DNA of 64,000 bases from Pedobacter kyungheensis (GCF_000812965.1 NZ_JSYN01000026.1:1-64000); one strand, 5' to 3'. Positions 6,918 through 15,370 are shown, counted from the stretch's first letter. The notes: a model not told the origin generated them from the letters alone. A program made the numbers and translations.

Positions 6918-7730
6918 ATGAAAAGGATATTCATTTTAGCGCTGGTTTTGGCCGGCGCTTTCAATCATGCTTTTAGTCAGGAGTTGTATGTCTTTACCGA
7001 ACCGGCAAGCAATATGCCCACCAAATCTATTGGTGTACGCATCACCAATGAGGGAATGTTCAACAATCCAGGTTTTGTAAGCCGTACAATCCCTGAGGTG
7101 ATGGTCGGGTTCAATAAAAACCTGATGGCACATGCACAGGCTTTCCTTTCTGATATGGACGGGAAATATCGATTGGAAGGTGGAAGTTTATACGCCAAAT
7201 ACCGTTTTTTATCGATAGACGATGCGCAGAGCCATTTCAGGGCCGCAGCTTTTGGGCGCATCAGCACGAGTAAACGTCCAACGTATACCCGCGATATTAA
7301 TTTGGAGGGCGATAACAGTGGCGTACAGGGTGGTGTAATATTTACCCAGCTTTTGCATAAATTAGCTTTGTCGGCAACATTAGGTTATGCGCATGCTTTT
7401 GAAAATAGCGACAGGCAAATTGCGGGCATGCCCAGACCAAATAATATGCTTTCTTATAGCTTATCGTCGGGTTACCTGGTTTTACCATTTGTATACAAAA
7501 ACTACAAGGAACCCAACTTTAATGTTTATTTTGAAATGCTGGGTAAAACAGATCCTGCTACGGGGCAATCTTACTTGGATTTGGCACCTGCGTTACAGGT
7601 TATTTTGAACAGCACCACGCGGATTGATTTAGGTTACCGCTTTCAGGCAGCTGGAAATATGACCGATCGTTACACCAAAAACATGTACCAGTTAAGGGCA
7701 GAATTTAATTTTTTTAACGTATTAAAATAA
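6918..7730 (+). CDS. Probable outer-membrane beta-barrel protein, operon partner of HMA protein
   Basis: 270 aa with a signal peptide (FILALVLAGAFNHAFSQ). The mature chain has alternating polar and apolar strands, ends in the aromatic tail RAEFNFFNVLK, and contains YAKYRFLS, FGRIST and IDLGYRFQA, a pattern typical of outer-membrane barrels. It follows the HMA gene by 3 bases. No specific family is certain. Position suggests a role in metal uptake, export or sensing at the outer membrane; that is inference. Confidence 0.65.
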   Translation: MKRIFILALVLAGAFNHAFSQELYVFTEPASNMPTKSIGVRITNEGMFNNPGFVSRTIPEVMVGFNKNLMAHAQAFLSDMDGKYRLEGGSLYAKYRFLSIDDAQSHFRAAAFGRISTSKRPTYTRDINLEGDNSGVQGGVIFTQLLHKLALSATLGYAHAFENSDRQIAGMPRPNNMLSYSLSSGYLVLPFVYKNYKEPNFNVYFEMLGKTDPATGQSYLDLAPALQVILNSTTRIDLGYRFQAAGNMTDRYTKNMYQLRAEFNFFNVLK

Positions 7731-7739
7731 AATCAACAG

Positions 7740-8243
7740 ATGAAAAAAATAATGATTATGATGGCTATCATCGCTATCGCTACTACTAAAATCACTTTTG
7801 CACAAAGTAAAACAGATGCAGCTTTTAATCAGCTACTCACCGCTTATTACGATGTTAAAAATGCATTGGCTACCGATAAAAAAGATCTGGCCACAGAGAA
7901 AGTAAAAGTTCTATCGGCTAAAGTGGAGGCTATTCCGCATAAAGATTTACCTGCTACACAGCACATGCTTTGGATGGAACAGGCAAAAGTAATTAAAGCT
8001 AAAGCTGCCGAGCTTGCTGCCGGAAAAGATATCAAAGCCCAGCGTAAATCTTTCGAAGGTATTTCGTATGCCATGATTAAAACGGTAAAAAACATTAAAT
8101 TCAATAATGCAACTGTTTATGTTCAGCATTGCCCGATGGCTAAAGCCAGCTGGTTAAACGAAAAAGAAAACATCGAAAACCCTTACTATGGCAGTATGAT
8201 GTTTGATTGTGGTGATGTTTCAGAAACCATTAAATCGAAATAA
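7740..8243 (+). CDS. DUF3347 domain protein, likely metal-binding
   Basis: 167 aa with a signal peptide (IMMAIIAIATTKITFA). Residues 27-110 match the DUF3347 helical domain (LLTAYYDVKNALATDK). The end carries HCPMAKASWLNE and NPYYGSMMFDCGDV, with His, two Cys and three Met that could bind copper; DUF3347 is also found attached to CusB-type efflux adaptors. Sits 9 bases after the barrel gene, and its stop overlaps the start of the next gene, so translation is coupled with the regulator. Confidence 0.8.
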   Translation: MKKIMIMMAIIAIATTKITFAQSKTDAAFNQLLTAYYDVKNALATDKKDLATEKVKVLSAKVEAIPHKDLPATQHMLWMEQAKVIKAKAAELAAGKDIKAQRKSFEGISYAMIKTVKNIKFNNATVYVQHCPMAKASWLNEKENIENPYYGSMMFDCGDVSETIKSK

Positions 8244-8803
8244 TGAATCTGCATATCAAAAATATGGTATGCAACCGCTGTAAAATGGTGGTTAAAGCCG
8301 AGTTGGAAAAGCTTGGCTTTAACCCTGTTTCGGTTGAACTGGGCGAAGTTGTGCTTCCTGGAACCATCAGTACGGATGATAAGTTGAAAATCAGCGAGGC
8401 CTTGCATCCTTTCGGATTTGAGCTCTTAGCAGATCGGAAAACGCAAATTGCCGAGCAAATCAAAACATCGATAGTCAACCTGGTACATTATTCAAAAGAA
8501 CCGTTAAAAATTAATCTCTCAGCTTATTTAAGCGAACAGCTTAAGCTCGAATATGCGCAGTTAAGCCTTATTTTCTCTGAGGTTGAAAAACAAACCATCG
8601 AAAAGTATTTTATCGCCCAGAAAATAGAGAAGGCGAAAGAAATGTTAACTTATGGAGAGCTTACCCTTAGCGAAATTGCTTATCAGCTCAATTACAGCAG
8701 TGTAGCCCACCTTTCAACGCAATTTAAGAAGGTAACAGGCCTTACGCCATCAGCATATAAAGCTAAAACGGTAAATCAGCGCAAAACGCTTGACGAAATA
8801 TAA
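8243..8803 (+). CDS. AraC-family regulator with CxxC metal-binding-like N-terminus
   Basis: 186 aa. The first 75 residues look like a ferredoxin-fold HMA-type domain: MNLHIKNMVCNRCKMVVKAE places C10 and C13 as in MxCxxC metal sites. Residues 95-180 are an AraC/XylS double helix-turn-helix (EKYFIAQKIEKAKEML, LSEIAYQLNYSSVAHLSTQF, TGLTPSAYK). There is no cupin domain. The start overlaps the previous stop (TAATG). Placement after three envelope metal proteins suggests a cytoplasmic Cu(I) or similar sensor that controls its own operon; the sensing role is inference. Confidence 0.8.
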   Translation: MNLHIKNMVCNRCKMVVKAELEKLGFNPVSVELGEVVLPGTISTDDKLKISEALHPFGFELLADRKTQIAEQIKTSIVNLVHYSKEPLKINLSAYLSEQLKLEYAQLSLIFSEVEKQTIEKYFIAQKIEKAKEMLTYGELTLSEIAYQLNYSSVAHLSTQFKKVTGLTPSAYKAKTVNQRKTLDEI

Positions 8804-8852
8804 CCCCGCTTTTTCTTAACATACATCAATACTATCCTTTTGAATGTCAGCG

Positions 8853-8860
8853 TACTTTTG
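8853..8860 (+). promoter_or_regulatory. -7 box TACTTTTG upstream of the YceI gene
   Basis: Matches TAnnTTTG, 19 bases before the ATG at 8880. It gives yceI a promoter separate from the upstream operon. The -33 element is not clear. Confidence 0.4.
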
Positions 8861-8879
8861 TTAAAAAAAAGAACAAGAC

Positions 8880-9452
8880 ATGAAAAAATTATTTTTATTC
8901 CTGATAGCTACCTCAATCAGTGTGGCTTCTTTTGCACAAACAACATGGAAAATTGATCCCATGCATTCATTTGTTAACTTTTCAGTTAAACACATGGGTA
9001 TTTCTTTCGTTGATGGCTCATTTAAAAAATTTGACGGCGCTGTTACTGCGGCAAAACCCGATTTAACAGATGCAAAAATTAACTTTACTGTTGATGTGAA
9101 CAGCATTACCACAGGTGTTGATATGCGGGATGGTCACTTAAAAACCGACGATTTTTTCAATGCAGAAAAGTTCCCCACCATGAAATTCGAAAGCACCGGT
9201 TTTAAAAAATTAAGCGGTAACAATTACGAATTAAGTGGTAAATTAACCATCCGCGATGTAACCAAGGATGTAAAATTTGCGGTAGTTTACGGCGGAACAG
9301 CTAAAGACCAACAAGGTAACACTAAAGCTGGTTTTGGTGCTACAACCACCATTAACCGTTTAGATTATAACATTAAATACGATCCAACAGGAGCTGGCGT
9401 AGCCAAAGATGTTGCGATTAAATTAAACCTGGAATTTGTTCAGGCTAAATAA
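8880..9452 (+). CDS. YceI family periplasmic lipocalin-like protein
   Basis: 190 aa with a signal peptide (LFLFLIATSISVASFAQ). The mature protein is a YceI beta-barrel that binds polyisoprenoid-type ligands in family members: TWKIDPMHSFVNFSVKHMG, GHLKTDDFFNAEKFPTMKFES and a final AIKLNLEFVQAK. Length is typical. It follows the metal operon by 76 bases and has its own -7 box. Family ligand in this organism is unknown. Confidence 0.9.
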   Translation: MKKLFLFLIATSISVASFAQTTWKIDPMHSFVNFSVKHMGISFVDGSFKKFDGAVTAAKPDLTDAKINFTVDVNSITTGVDMRDGHLKTDDFFNAEKFPTMKFESTGFKKLSGNNYELSGKLTIRDVTKDVKFAVVYGGTAKDQQGNTKAGFGATTTINRLDYNIKYDPTGAGVAKDVAIKLNLEFVQAK

Positions 9453-9460
9453 TATAACCT

Positions 9461-9550
9461 ATCGTCATTCCGGGTGAAGCGCAGCGAATCGAGAAGTCTA
9501 TAGTTAATAAATTATCTTATAGATTTCTCCACTTCGGTCGAAATGACGAT
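9461..9550. repeat. REP-like imperfect palindrome, 90 bp
   Basis: Begins ATCGTCATTCCGGG and ends TCGAAATGACGAT, with GAGAAGTCTATAG near one arm and CTTATAGATTTCTCC in the other. The same family occurs at 17766-17854 and 63647-63769. Could serve as a transcription barrier or be a non-autonomous mobile element. Confidence 0.8.
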
Positions 9551-9567
9551 TAATAAATCAAATTACC

Positions 9568-10392
9568 ATGTCAGCATTATCTCAATTCAGAAACCTTACT
9601 CAGCGTTTGCCACAAACCGATTTGATGCCAACCCTATTTATCGGCCATGGCTCGCCCATGAACGGTATTGAGCACAATGAGTTTAGCCAGAGTTGGGCCG
9701 ATCTGGCTAAGCATATTCCCGTTCCGAAAGCGGTATTGGTGGTTTCGGCCCATTGGTATACCCGTGGTACCTTTGTTACCGCAATGGATTTTCCATCTAC
9801 CATTCATGATTTTGGCGGCTTTCCACAAGCATTATTTGATGTACAATATCCTGCCCCTGGCGATGCCAGGCTTGCTGCAGAAATCCCATCGTTAATTCAC
9901 AGTACTACTGTTGGATTAGATCACGACTGGGGCTTAGATCACGGCACCTGGACCATTGTAAGGCACATGTATCCCGAGGCCAATATTCCGGTGCTGCAGT
10001 TGAGTATCGATTACACCAAAGCACCAGAAGAGCATTACGAAATTGCCAAAGAAATTTATGGCCTGCGTAAAAAAGGTGTACTGGTAATTGGTAGCGGCAA
10101 CATGGTACATAACCTGCGGATGTTAAGCTGGGAAATGATTCACGGCGGCGGTTACGACTGGGCCAACGAAATGAATGATAAATTTAAAAGCCTGATTGCT
10201 AACGGGGACCACAAGCCTTTAATGAATTACAGGAGCCTAGGTTCAGATGCCATGCTTGCCATCCCAACACCAGAGCATTATTTACCCTTAATTTATACGT
10301 TGGGATTGAAAAAGGAACAGGAAGAAATTACCTTCTTTAACGATAAAGCTGTTGGGGGTTCGCTAACGATGACGTCGGTTTTGGTGGGATAA
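9568..10392 (+). CDS. ygiD: DODA-type extradiol dioxygenase (YgiD-like)
   Basis: 274 aa, class III ring-cleaving dioxygenase fold similar to plant 4,5-DOPA dioxygenase. Metal and catalytic His residues are visible in FIGHGSPMNGIEHN (about 24-37), SAHWYTRGTF (about 60-69), DHGTW (about 122-126) and GSGNMVHNLR. The physiological substrate in bacteria is unclear. No signal peptide. Independent gene flanked by repeats on both sides. Confidence 0.85.
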   Translation: MSALSQFRNLTQRLPQTDLMPTLFIGHGSPMNGIEHNEFSQSWADLAKHIPVPKAVLVVSAHWYTRGTFVTAMDFPSTIHDFGGFPQALFDVQYPAPGDARLAAEIPSLIHSTTVGLDHDWGLDHGTWTIVRHMYPEANIPVLQLSIDYTKAPEEHYEIAKEIYGLRKKGVLVIGSGNMVHNLRMLSWEMIHGGGYDWANEMNDKFKSLIANGDHKPLMNYRSLGSDAMLAIPTPEHYLPLIYTLGLKKEQEEITFFNDKAVGGSLTMTSVLVG

Positions 10393-10396
10393 GTGG

Positions 10397-10445
10397 TTTA
10401 GGGTTTAGGGTTTAGGGTTTAGGGTTTAGGGTTTAGGGTTTAGGG
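10397..10445 (+). repeat. (TTTAGGG)7 perfect tandem heptamer
   Basis: Seven uninterrupted copies of TTTAGGG begin four bases after the stop of the dioxygenase gene. The rest of the gap to 10682 holds no ORF and no clear hairpin; a TAAATTTG string at 10660-10667 may be a -7 box for the next gene. See findings. Confidence 0.95.
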
Positions 10446-10682
10446 AGAAACAGCCTCTTAAAAGATGTTGTTTGCTCAAATCACAATTCCCTTAACCCCT
10501 TAATGATCAGATCACATTTATGCTTCACCTTTAAAATTTTCTCCATATTTACAAGCTATCGGCAACGCCCAAAATGAAAATAGCACATAGAAAAGCGGCA
10601 ATCTAAAATCCTATAAAACTTTATGGTTATTGTATAACAAATCAGGGTGTTTGATGAGGTAAATTTGTTTAAAATTTATAAC

Positions 10683-11402
10683 ATGACACATACCTATCAA
10701 CTTACCGGCATGACTTGTGGCGGTTGCGAAAATAAAGTAAAAAGTAATCTTTTGGTTTTGCCTGATATTACTTCGGTTGAAGTTTCGAAAGATACCAACT
10801 CGGCCACTATCAGCATGGATAAGCATATTGGCCTTAGCGCCTTGCAAGATGCTTTGGGTGGTAAAGACAGCAAATACCAAATCTCGCCAATTGCGCACAA
10901 TGAAATGGTCGAGGAAACCAAATCCTGGGCAGCCACCTATAAACCTATCCTCCTCATTTTTGGCTATGTTACCGCAGTTTCATTAATGGTTTCTTTGCAA
11001 AATGGAGCGGTAGATTTTATGGTTTTCATGCGCATTTTTATGGCGGGCTTTTTTCTTACTTTCTCTTTCTTCAAAATGCTGAATTTGAAAGCTTTTGCCG
11101 AAAGCTATGCGATGTACGATATTGTAGCCAAAAAATTTAGTGCCTGGGGCTACATCTACGCGTTTATTGAACTGGGATTGGGTTTATCTTTCGCACTAAA
11201 CCTATCGCCGGTTGTGGTTAACTGGGTTACTTTAATTGTAATGACAGTGAGTATTCTGGGGGTTTTAGAAAGCGTACTGAACAAGAAAAAAATTCAATGT
11301 GCCTGTTTAGGAGCTGTTTTCAACTTACCCATGAGCACTGTAACCATAGTAGAAGACGCTATCATGATTGCCATGAGTGCTGCTATGCTGGTGCTGATGT
11401 AG
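10683..11402 (+). CDS. HMA domain fused to MauE/DoxX-like membrane domain
   Basis: 239 aa from ATG 10683, chosen because MTHTYQLTGMTCGGC is the normal start of an HMA domain; an in-frame alternative lies 36 bases upstream. C12 and C15 form the soft-metal site. After a linker at about 75-85 come four hydrophobic helices (ILLIFGYVTAVSLMVSL, FMRIFMAGFFLTFSFF, AYIELGLGLSFAL region, VTLIVMTVSILGVL) and a QCACLG motif as in MauE-type membrane proteins. Inferred role: copper or thiol handling at the inner membrane, extending the metal theme of 6378-8803. Confidence 0.78.
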   Translation: MTHTYQLTGMTCGGCENKVKSNLLVLPDITSVEVSKDTNSATISMDKHIGLSALQDALGGKDSKYQISPIAHNEMVEETKSWAATYKPILLIFGYVTAVSLMVSLQNGAVDFMVFMRIFMAGFFLTFSFFKMLNLKAFAESYAMYDIVAKKFSAWGYIYAFIELGLGLSFALNLSPVVVNWVTLIVMTVSILGVLESVLNKKKIQCACLGAVFNLPMSTVTIVEDAIMIAMSAAMLVLM

Positions 11403-11879
11403 TTATTGCCTTTTGTAATTAAACTCCGATTTCCGGCTTTTACCATTCAGCTCGCCTTCAATCCAGGCGAGCATTTCTTTTTTGCCCTTATCCTGATAAA
11501 CTATTCGCTGTGGAAAATCGTGTGTTTGATTCTCGAAAACGTAAGTCAAATCTTTAGTAGAAATTAGCTTAAAACACACTTCTTTACCTTCATTTTGCCC
11601 ATTTACCTTCGAGCAATAAAAAATATCTTTTCCAATCTTTCTGATTTGAAGTGTTTCGGTAAGCGTACTATCCCCTTTTGCATTAATCCGGAAGCTTTTG
11701 CCTCTGAGTGTTTGATCCGGGTTTTTTATCCATTGCTCCACCAGCTTTCCTTTGGGTGTTTGCATTTCCCACGAGCCTAAAACAAAAGCCAGGGTTTTGG
11801 ATGGCGCTTTTTGAGCATTCGCTAAGGTCGAAAAACCAATAAGCAATAAGATTAGTAAAGCTAAACGGGTATTTTTCAT
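11403..11879 (-). CDS. DUF6265-like secreted protein
   Basis: 158 aa, signal peptide about 1-22 (ALLILLLIGFSTLANAQ). The mature part LAFVLGSWEMQTPKGKLVEQW and a later FENQTHDFPQRIVYQ resemble the DUF6265 lipocalin-like family. No known function. Its start overlaps the stop of the DinB gene by 4 bases (ATGA), so it is the second gene of a two-gene operon. It converges on the HMA-MauE gene with no gap. Confidence 0.65.
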   Translation of the reverse strand: MKNTRLALLILLLIGFSTLANAQKAPSKTLAFVLGSWEMQTPKGKLVEQWIKNPDQTLRGKSFRINAKGDSTLTETLQIRKIGKDIFYCSKVNGQNEGKEVCFKLISTKDLTYVFENQTHDFPQRIVYQDKGKKEMLAWIEGELNGKSRKSEFNYKRQ

Positions 11880-12400
11880 TTTGTTATGGTCTGGGTAATG
11901 TGCGCTAAATGGTGTTTGCCATGCCAGGCATACATGCCCAGCATATTGGCTAAAGTAAGTTCTTTACCATGCTCTGGATGGATATATTTCCGCTGGTAAT
12001 CGGCCGGTTGCAATGTTTTTAAAAAAGCAACCCAGCGTTGATGCAATGCAGCTATTAAGGCAAGAGAAAGTTGGATATCCCCATCCTTTGCCTCTCCTGT
12101 TTCTGCCCAGCGCTCTTCGTAATAAGGTCTGATTACAGGCACGTCTTCTGTGATGGCTTGTTTAAACCGGATATAGGCATTAACATGGCTATCTGGAATG
12201 TGGTGAACAACCTGCCGCAAAGTCCAGCCCACCGGACGATAGGTTTGGTTTAAATCTTCTTCCGTTAAGTTTTCGGTAGCCTTTTTAAGCTGGCTGGGTA
12301 AGGCTTCTATTTCAGCGATCCACTCATCAATCTGATTTTGATCGAAAACGGCAGGCATTGAAAACTGACCAATGGGGTATTTAAGTTGTTCTATATCCAT
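11876..12400 (-). CDS. DinB/YfiT-family putative metal-dependent thiol transferase
   Basis: 174 aa four-helix bundle of the DinB superfamily, YfiT branch (related to bacillithiol transferase BstA). The start MDIEQLKYPIGQF and the three-His metal site are visible: LRQVVHHIPDSH (about 62-73) and WHGKHHLAHI (about 159-168). Whether this organism makes bacillithiol is not shown here. Cotranscribed with the overlapping DUF6265-like gene. Confidence 0.8.
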   Translation of the reverse strand: MDIEQLKYPIGQFSMPAVFDQNQIDEWIAEIEALPSQLKKATENLTEEDLNQTYRPVGWTLRQVVHHIPDSHVNAYIRFKQAITEDVPVIRPYYEERWAETGEAKDGDIQLSLALIAALHQRWVAFLKTLQPADYQRKYIHPEHGKELTLANMLGMYAWHGKHHLAHITQTITK

Positions 12401-12508
12401 GAACCTAAAATAAGATTTTTAAGGGAGAATTATTAGAATAAGTTGGAAGGTTGAAAAGCTGCAACTGAACCTTCAAACATTACAACTTTTAAACATTAAA
12501 AACAACCA

Positions 12509-13906
12509 TCACATCAATTTCTTCAACCACTTGAGCAAACCCATTTTTGGCGCATAAGGTGGATAAATCATTTTCGTAACTCCCAGTTTCGATTGAAACA
12601 CTACCGCCCTTTCGTGCGAGAAAGTTTTAAAGCCAAAAATACCATGGCAACTTCCCATCCCACTGCTATTAACCCCTCCAAATGGTAAATTAGGATTACC
12701 AATATGCACCAGCACATCGTTTACACAAGTTCCGCCAGCACTGGTTTCTGCAATGATTTTGTTTTGATTCACAGTACTATCCGAAAAAATATAAAGTGCT
12801 AAGGGTTTTTGCTTCCGGTTTACCAAATCTATAGCCTCCCCCAACCGGCTATAACCAACAACAGGCAGTACCGGACCAAAAATTTCATCCTGCATGATCA
12901 CATTATTTTCGGTTACAGCGGTTAAAAGTGTAGGCGTTATTGTTAAATCTTTTTCATCAAACTTGCCGCCGATGGCCACAATAGCGCCTTCTGCAGCAGA
13001 TGCTTCAATAAGCTTCTGTAACCGATCGAACTGCTTTTGGTTTACGATTTTAGCGTAGTCGTTTTTATTAATTTCTGAATGCGGATAAAACATTTTCTCT
13101 ACTGCAGCATGGTAGTGTTTTACAAAATCGGCCTCCAACTTTTGTTCAATCAGCACATAATCAGGTGCAATACAGGTTTGCCCTGCATTTACCAGCTTTC
13201 CCCAGGCAATTTTTTCAGCAGCTTTTTTTAAATCGCAGGTTTCGTCTACTATGGCAGGCGACTTTCCACCAAGTTCAAGGGTAACTGAAGTCAGGTTCTT
13301 CGCCGCAGCCTCCATTACTATTTTACCAATAGCGGTACTACCGGTAAAAAAAATATGATCAAAAGGCAATCCCAGCAATGTTGTAGAAACGGCTGCATCG
13401 CCCTCAAAACACGCTATTTCTTTTGGTTCAAAAGTATTGGCAATGAGCTTAGCAATAACGCTCGCCGTTGCTACACTAATTTCAGAAGGTTTAAGGATGG
13501 CGCAGTTACCGGCAGCTATTGCCGAAACCAGCGGACTCATCATTAGTTGCAGCGGATAATTCCAGGGGGCAATAATGAGGCAGACACCTTTAGGTTCGTA
13601 ATAAATGCTGTTGCGGACGAAAAAATTACTCAAGGTTCTGCCTGCTGCTTTAGGCCGCATCCAGCCCCTCAGTTTTTTAATCGCATGGTCTATTTCGGCA
13701 TAAGTAAAATAAAGTTCAGTAACAGCGCTCTCAAAAGGGTTTTTGCGTAAATCTTGTTCAAGCGCTGCAAAAATCTCTGCTTCTGCATCTGTTAATGCCT
13801 GTTTAAGCTTTTTCAGCTTTGCAATCCGTGTTTTTGCATCGGTTTTCCGCAATTCAAATTTATGCTGTTGCTGTAAGTCGAAAACTGATTTGATCTGTTG
13901 TTCCAT
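12509..13906 (-). CDS. Aldehyde dehydrogenase, class 3-like
   Basis: 465 aa NAD(P)-dependent aldehyde dehydrogenase. Visible: PWNYPLQL (about 114-121), FFTGSTAIGK cofactor loop (about 186-195), general base E211 in LELGGKSP and nucleophile C245 in GQTCIAPDY, then EIFGPVLPV and PFGGVNSSGMGSCHG. The short length, missing the N-terminal extension, and the C-terminal YPPY motif match class 3 fatty/aromatic aldehyde dehydrogenases. No signal peptide, though class 3 enzymes may attach to membranes through the C-terminus. Stands alone. Confidence 0.9.
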   Translation of the reverse strand: MEQQIKSVFDLQQQHKFELRKTDAKTRIAKLKKLKQALTDAEAEIFAALEQDLRKNPFESAVTELYFTYAEIDHAIKKLRGWMRPKAAGRTLSNFFVRNSIYYEPKGVCLIIAPWNYPLQLMMSPLVSAIAAGNCAILKPSEISVATASVIAKLIANTFEPKEIACFEGDAAVSTTLLGLPFDHIFFTGSTAIGKIVMEAAAKNLTSVTLELGGKSPAIVDETCDLKKAAEKIAWGKLVNAGQTCIAPDYVLIEQKLEADFVKHYHAAVEKMFYPHSEINKNDYAKIVNQKQFDRLQKLIEASAAEGAIVAIGGKFDEKDLTITPTLLTAVTENNVIMQDEIFGPVLPVVGYSRLGEAIDLVNRKQKPLALYIFSDSTVNQNKIIAETSAGGTCVNDVLVHIGNPNLPFGGVNSSGMGSCHGIFGFKTFSHERAVVFQSKLGVTKMIYPPYAPKMGLLKWLKKLM

Positions 13907-14021
13907 AATTGAAAACCGAAGGCGATTTAACTGCTTTGCTGGTTAAATTTAGTTAAAATCAACCCATTTCATTAAAAATTCATTCATTTAAAGCATATTG
14001 CAGCAAATTTTAATTTTAAAG

Positions 14022-15197
14022 ATGAAAAGATTGTTTTTTGTTTTCGCCTGCTTAATTCCGCTCGTTATGCAAGCCCAAACCCTAAAAACAGATGTATTGG
14101 TAATTGGAAACGGCGACGCGGCCTATTCCGCTGCATTTCAATCCTTCAAATCGGGTGTTAAAACGATCCTGCTTACTCAAAAAGAGCAGTTAACCGTAGA
14201 AAACAAACCACAAAGGCTGCTTTCTTTTTATCAAAGTTTTCTAAAAAGAGAAACGGAAAATGCAAAAAGCCTGAATCTTCCCAAGCCTAAAAAGGACAGG
14301 AAAAATCCGCCAAAAATAGCAGTCGATAGCACTTTGCTTTTAAACGTAATTAACAACAGCTCTTACAATGAAATTAAAAGATCAGGAAGTGGCTGGGAAT
14401 TAAAGCTAAACAAAGATGTAAGCATCAGGGCAAAAGTGCTGGTTATGGCCGATGCTCCTGATAAACTTATCGCGGCACTAAAGATTAGTACCTTAAACCC
14501 AGCTAAATTAGGCCATTTAAACTATGCGGAAAACATTTACCGGACAAGCGTAGCCAGTAATACTGCAACAGGGGCCGATTTTTTATCCCTCTACAACCTG
14601 CTCATCCCTGATCAGGAAAACCTGATCTATATTTCTCCCGATTCATTCGAAACCGGGCCTGCGGCCGGAGCAACCGCCGCCTATGCCGCTTTTTTTGATA
14701 CCAAAACCAGTTTGGCTAATCTGAAAAGGATTCAGGGCGAATTGTTAAGCTACAAACACGCACTTATGCCTTTTGAAGATATAAGCCCTGTTGATTCTAA
14801 TTGGCTGGCTATCCAGAAAGTGGGTATTACCGGCATCATCAAAGCGGAACTAAAACAAGGTAAAGCCTTCTTTAATCCGGAAAAAGAGGTTAGCTACGAT
14901 GAAATCAAGCAACCCATTAAAGATTATTATTACAAGGCGCAGATCTGGTTTGACGATCATCAGAATGTGCCCATCAATTTAGAAAATACTGTAGCCATGG
15001 TAAGCTATGTAGGCAATAAATCAGCTGATGCTACCAAAACCGAGTTGCAGAAAAAATGGAACAAGAGTTATAAATTTTGGTCGACGTACGATCTTAAAAA
15101 AGTGCTAACCCGCAGAGAGTTTGCCGTGATCATTAACGACTATCTGAAGCCGTTTGATGATGTTAATGTAGATAAAACCGGAAGGATAATCCGTTAG
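14022..15197 (+). CDS. Exported FAD-dependent oxidoreductase-like protein
   Basis: 391 aa from ATG 14022, chosen because it starts a clean signal peptide (MKRLFFVFACLIPLVMQAQ); an in-frame ATG or alternative start 24 bases upstream would spoil it. The mature N-terminus TDVLVIGNGDAAYSAAFQS holds the GxGxxA dinucleotide fold seen in the FAD-dependent oxidoreductase group around PF12831. The second half (TGPAAGATAAYAAFFDT, REFAVIINDYLKPF) also fits that group. A Lys/Pro-rich insertion lies near 80-100. The reaction is unknown, and the Gly-rich loop differs from the classic GxGxxG. Confidence 0.65.
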   Translation: MKRLFFVFACLIPLVMQAQTLKTDVLVIGNGDAAYSAAFQSFKSGVKTILLTQKEQLTVENKPQRLLSFYQSFLKRETENAKSLNLPKPKKDRKNPPKIAVDSTLLLNVINNSSYNEIKRSGSGWELKLNKDVSIRAKVLVMADAPDKLIAALKISTLNPAKLGHLNYAENIYRTSVASNTATGADFLSLYNLLIPDQENLIYISPDSFETGPAAGATAAYAAFFDTKTSLANLKRIQGELLSYKHALMPFEDISPVDSNWLAIQKVGITGIIKAELKQGKAFFNPEKEVSYDEIKQPIKDYYYKAQIWFDDHQNVPINLENTVAMVSYVGNKSADATKTELQKKWNKSYKFWSTYDLKKVLTRREFAVIINDYLKPFDDVNVDKTGRIIR

Positions 15198-15203
15198 TTA
15201 TAT

Positions 15204-15283
15204 ACCACAGATTTGCACAGATAAACACAGATTTTTGATATAATTATAAAAGTTTATCTGTGTTCATCCTTTTTATCTGTGGT
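15204..15283. repeat. ACCACAGAT/ATCTGTGGT inverted repeat
   Basis: ACCACAGATTTGCACAGAT at the left and TTTTTATCTGTGGT at the right frame an 80-bp imperfect palindrome with internal AAACACAGAT and ATCTGTGTTC arms. It is a further dispersed-repeat type; no copy elsewhere in this window. Confidence 0.65.
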
Positions 15284-15324
15284 TTATTTACAGCATGAGG
15301 TGGTGTAACATTTCCATTTCCTTC

Positions 15325-15353
15325 TTGATTTAACCTTGCCAATATCTAAATTG
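15325..15353 (+). promoter_or_regulatory. Candidate promoter TTG-N19-TAAATTG for the S9 peptidase
   Basis: TTG at 15325-15327 and TAAATTG at 15347-15353 are 19 bases apart, the Bacteroidota spacing. The -7 box is a partial match to TAnnTTTG. The leader to ATG 15371 would be about ten bases. Confidence 0.4.
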
Positions 15354-15370
15354 CACCAAACCTAATATTC

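Noticed and set aside
10397..10445. CRISPR array
   Set aside because: Pure 7-base tandem without spacers and no cas genes nearby.
10660..10667. TAAATTTG as promoter of the HMA-MauE gene
   Set aside because: No -33 element at suitable spacing; mentioned but not listed as a feature.
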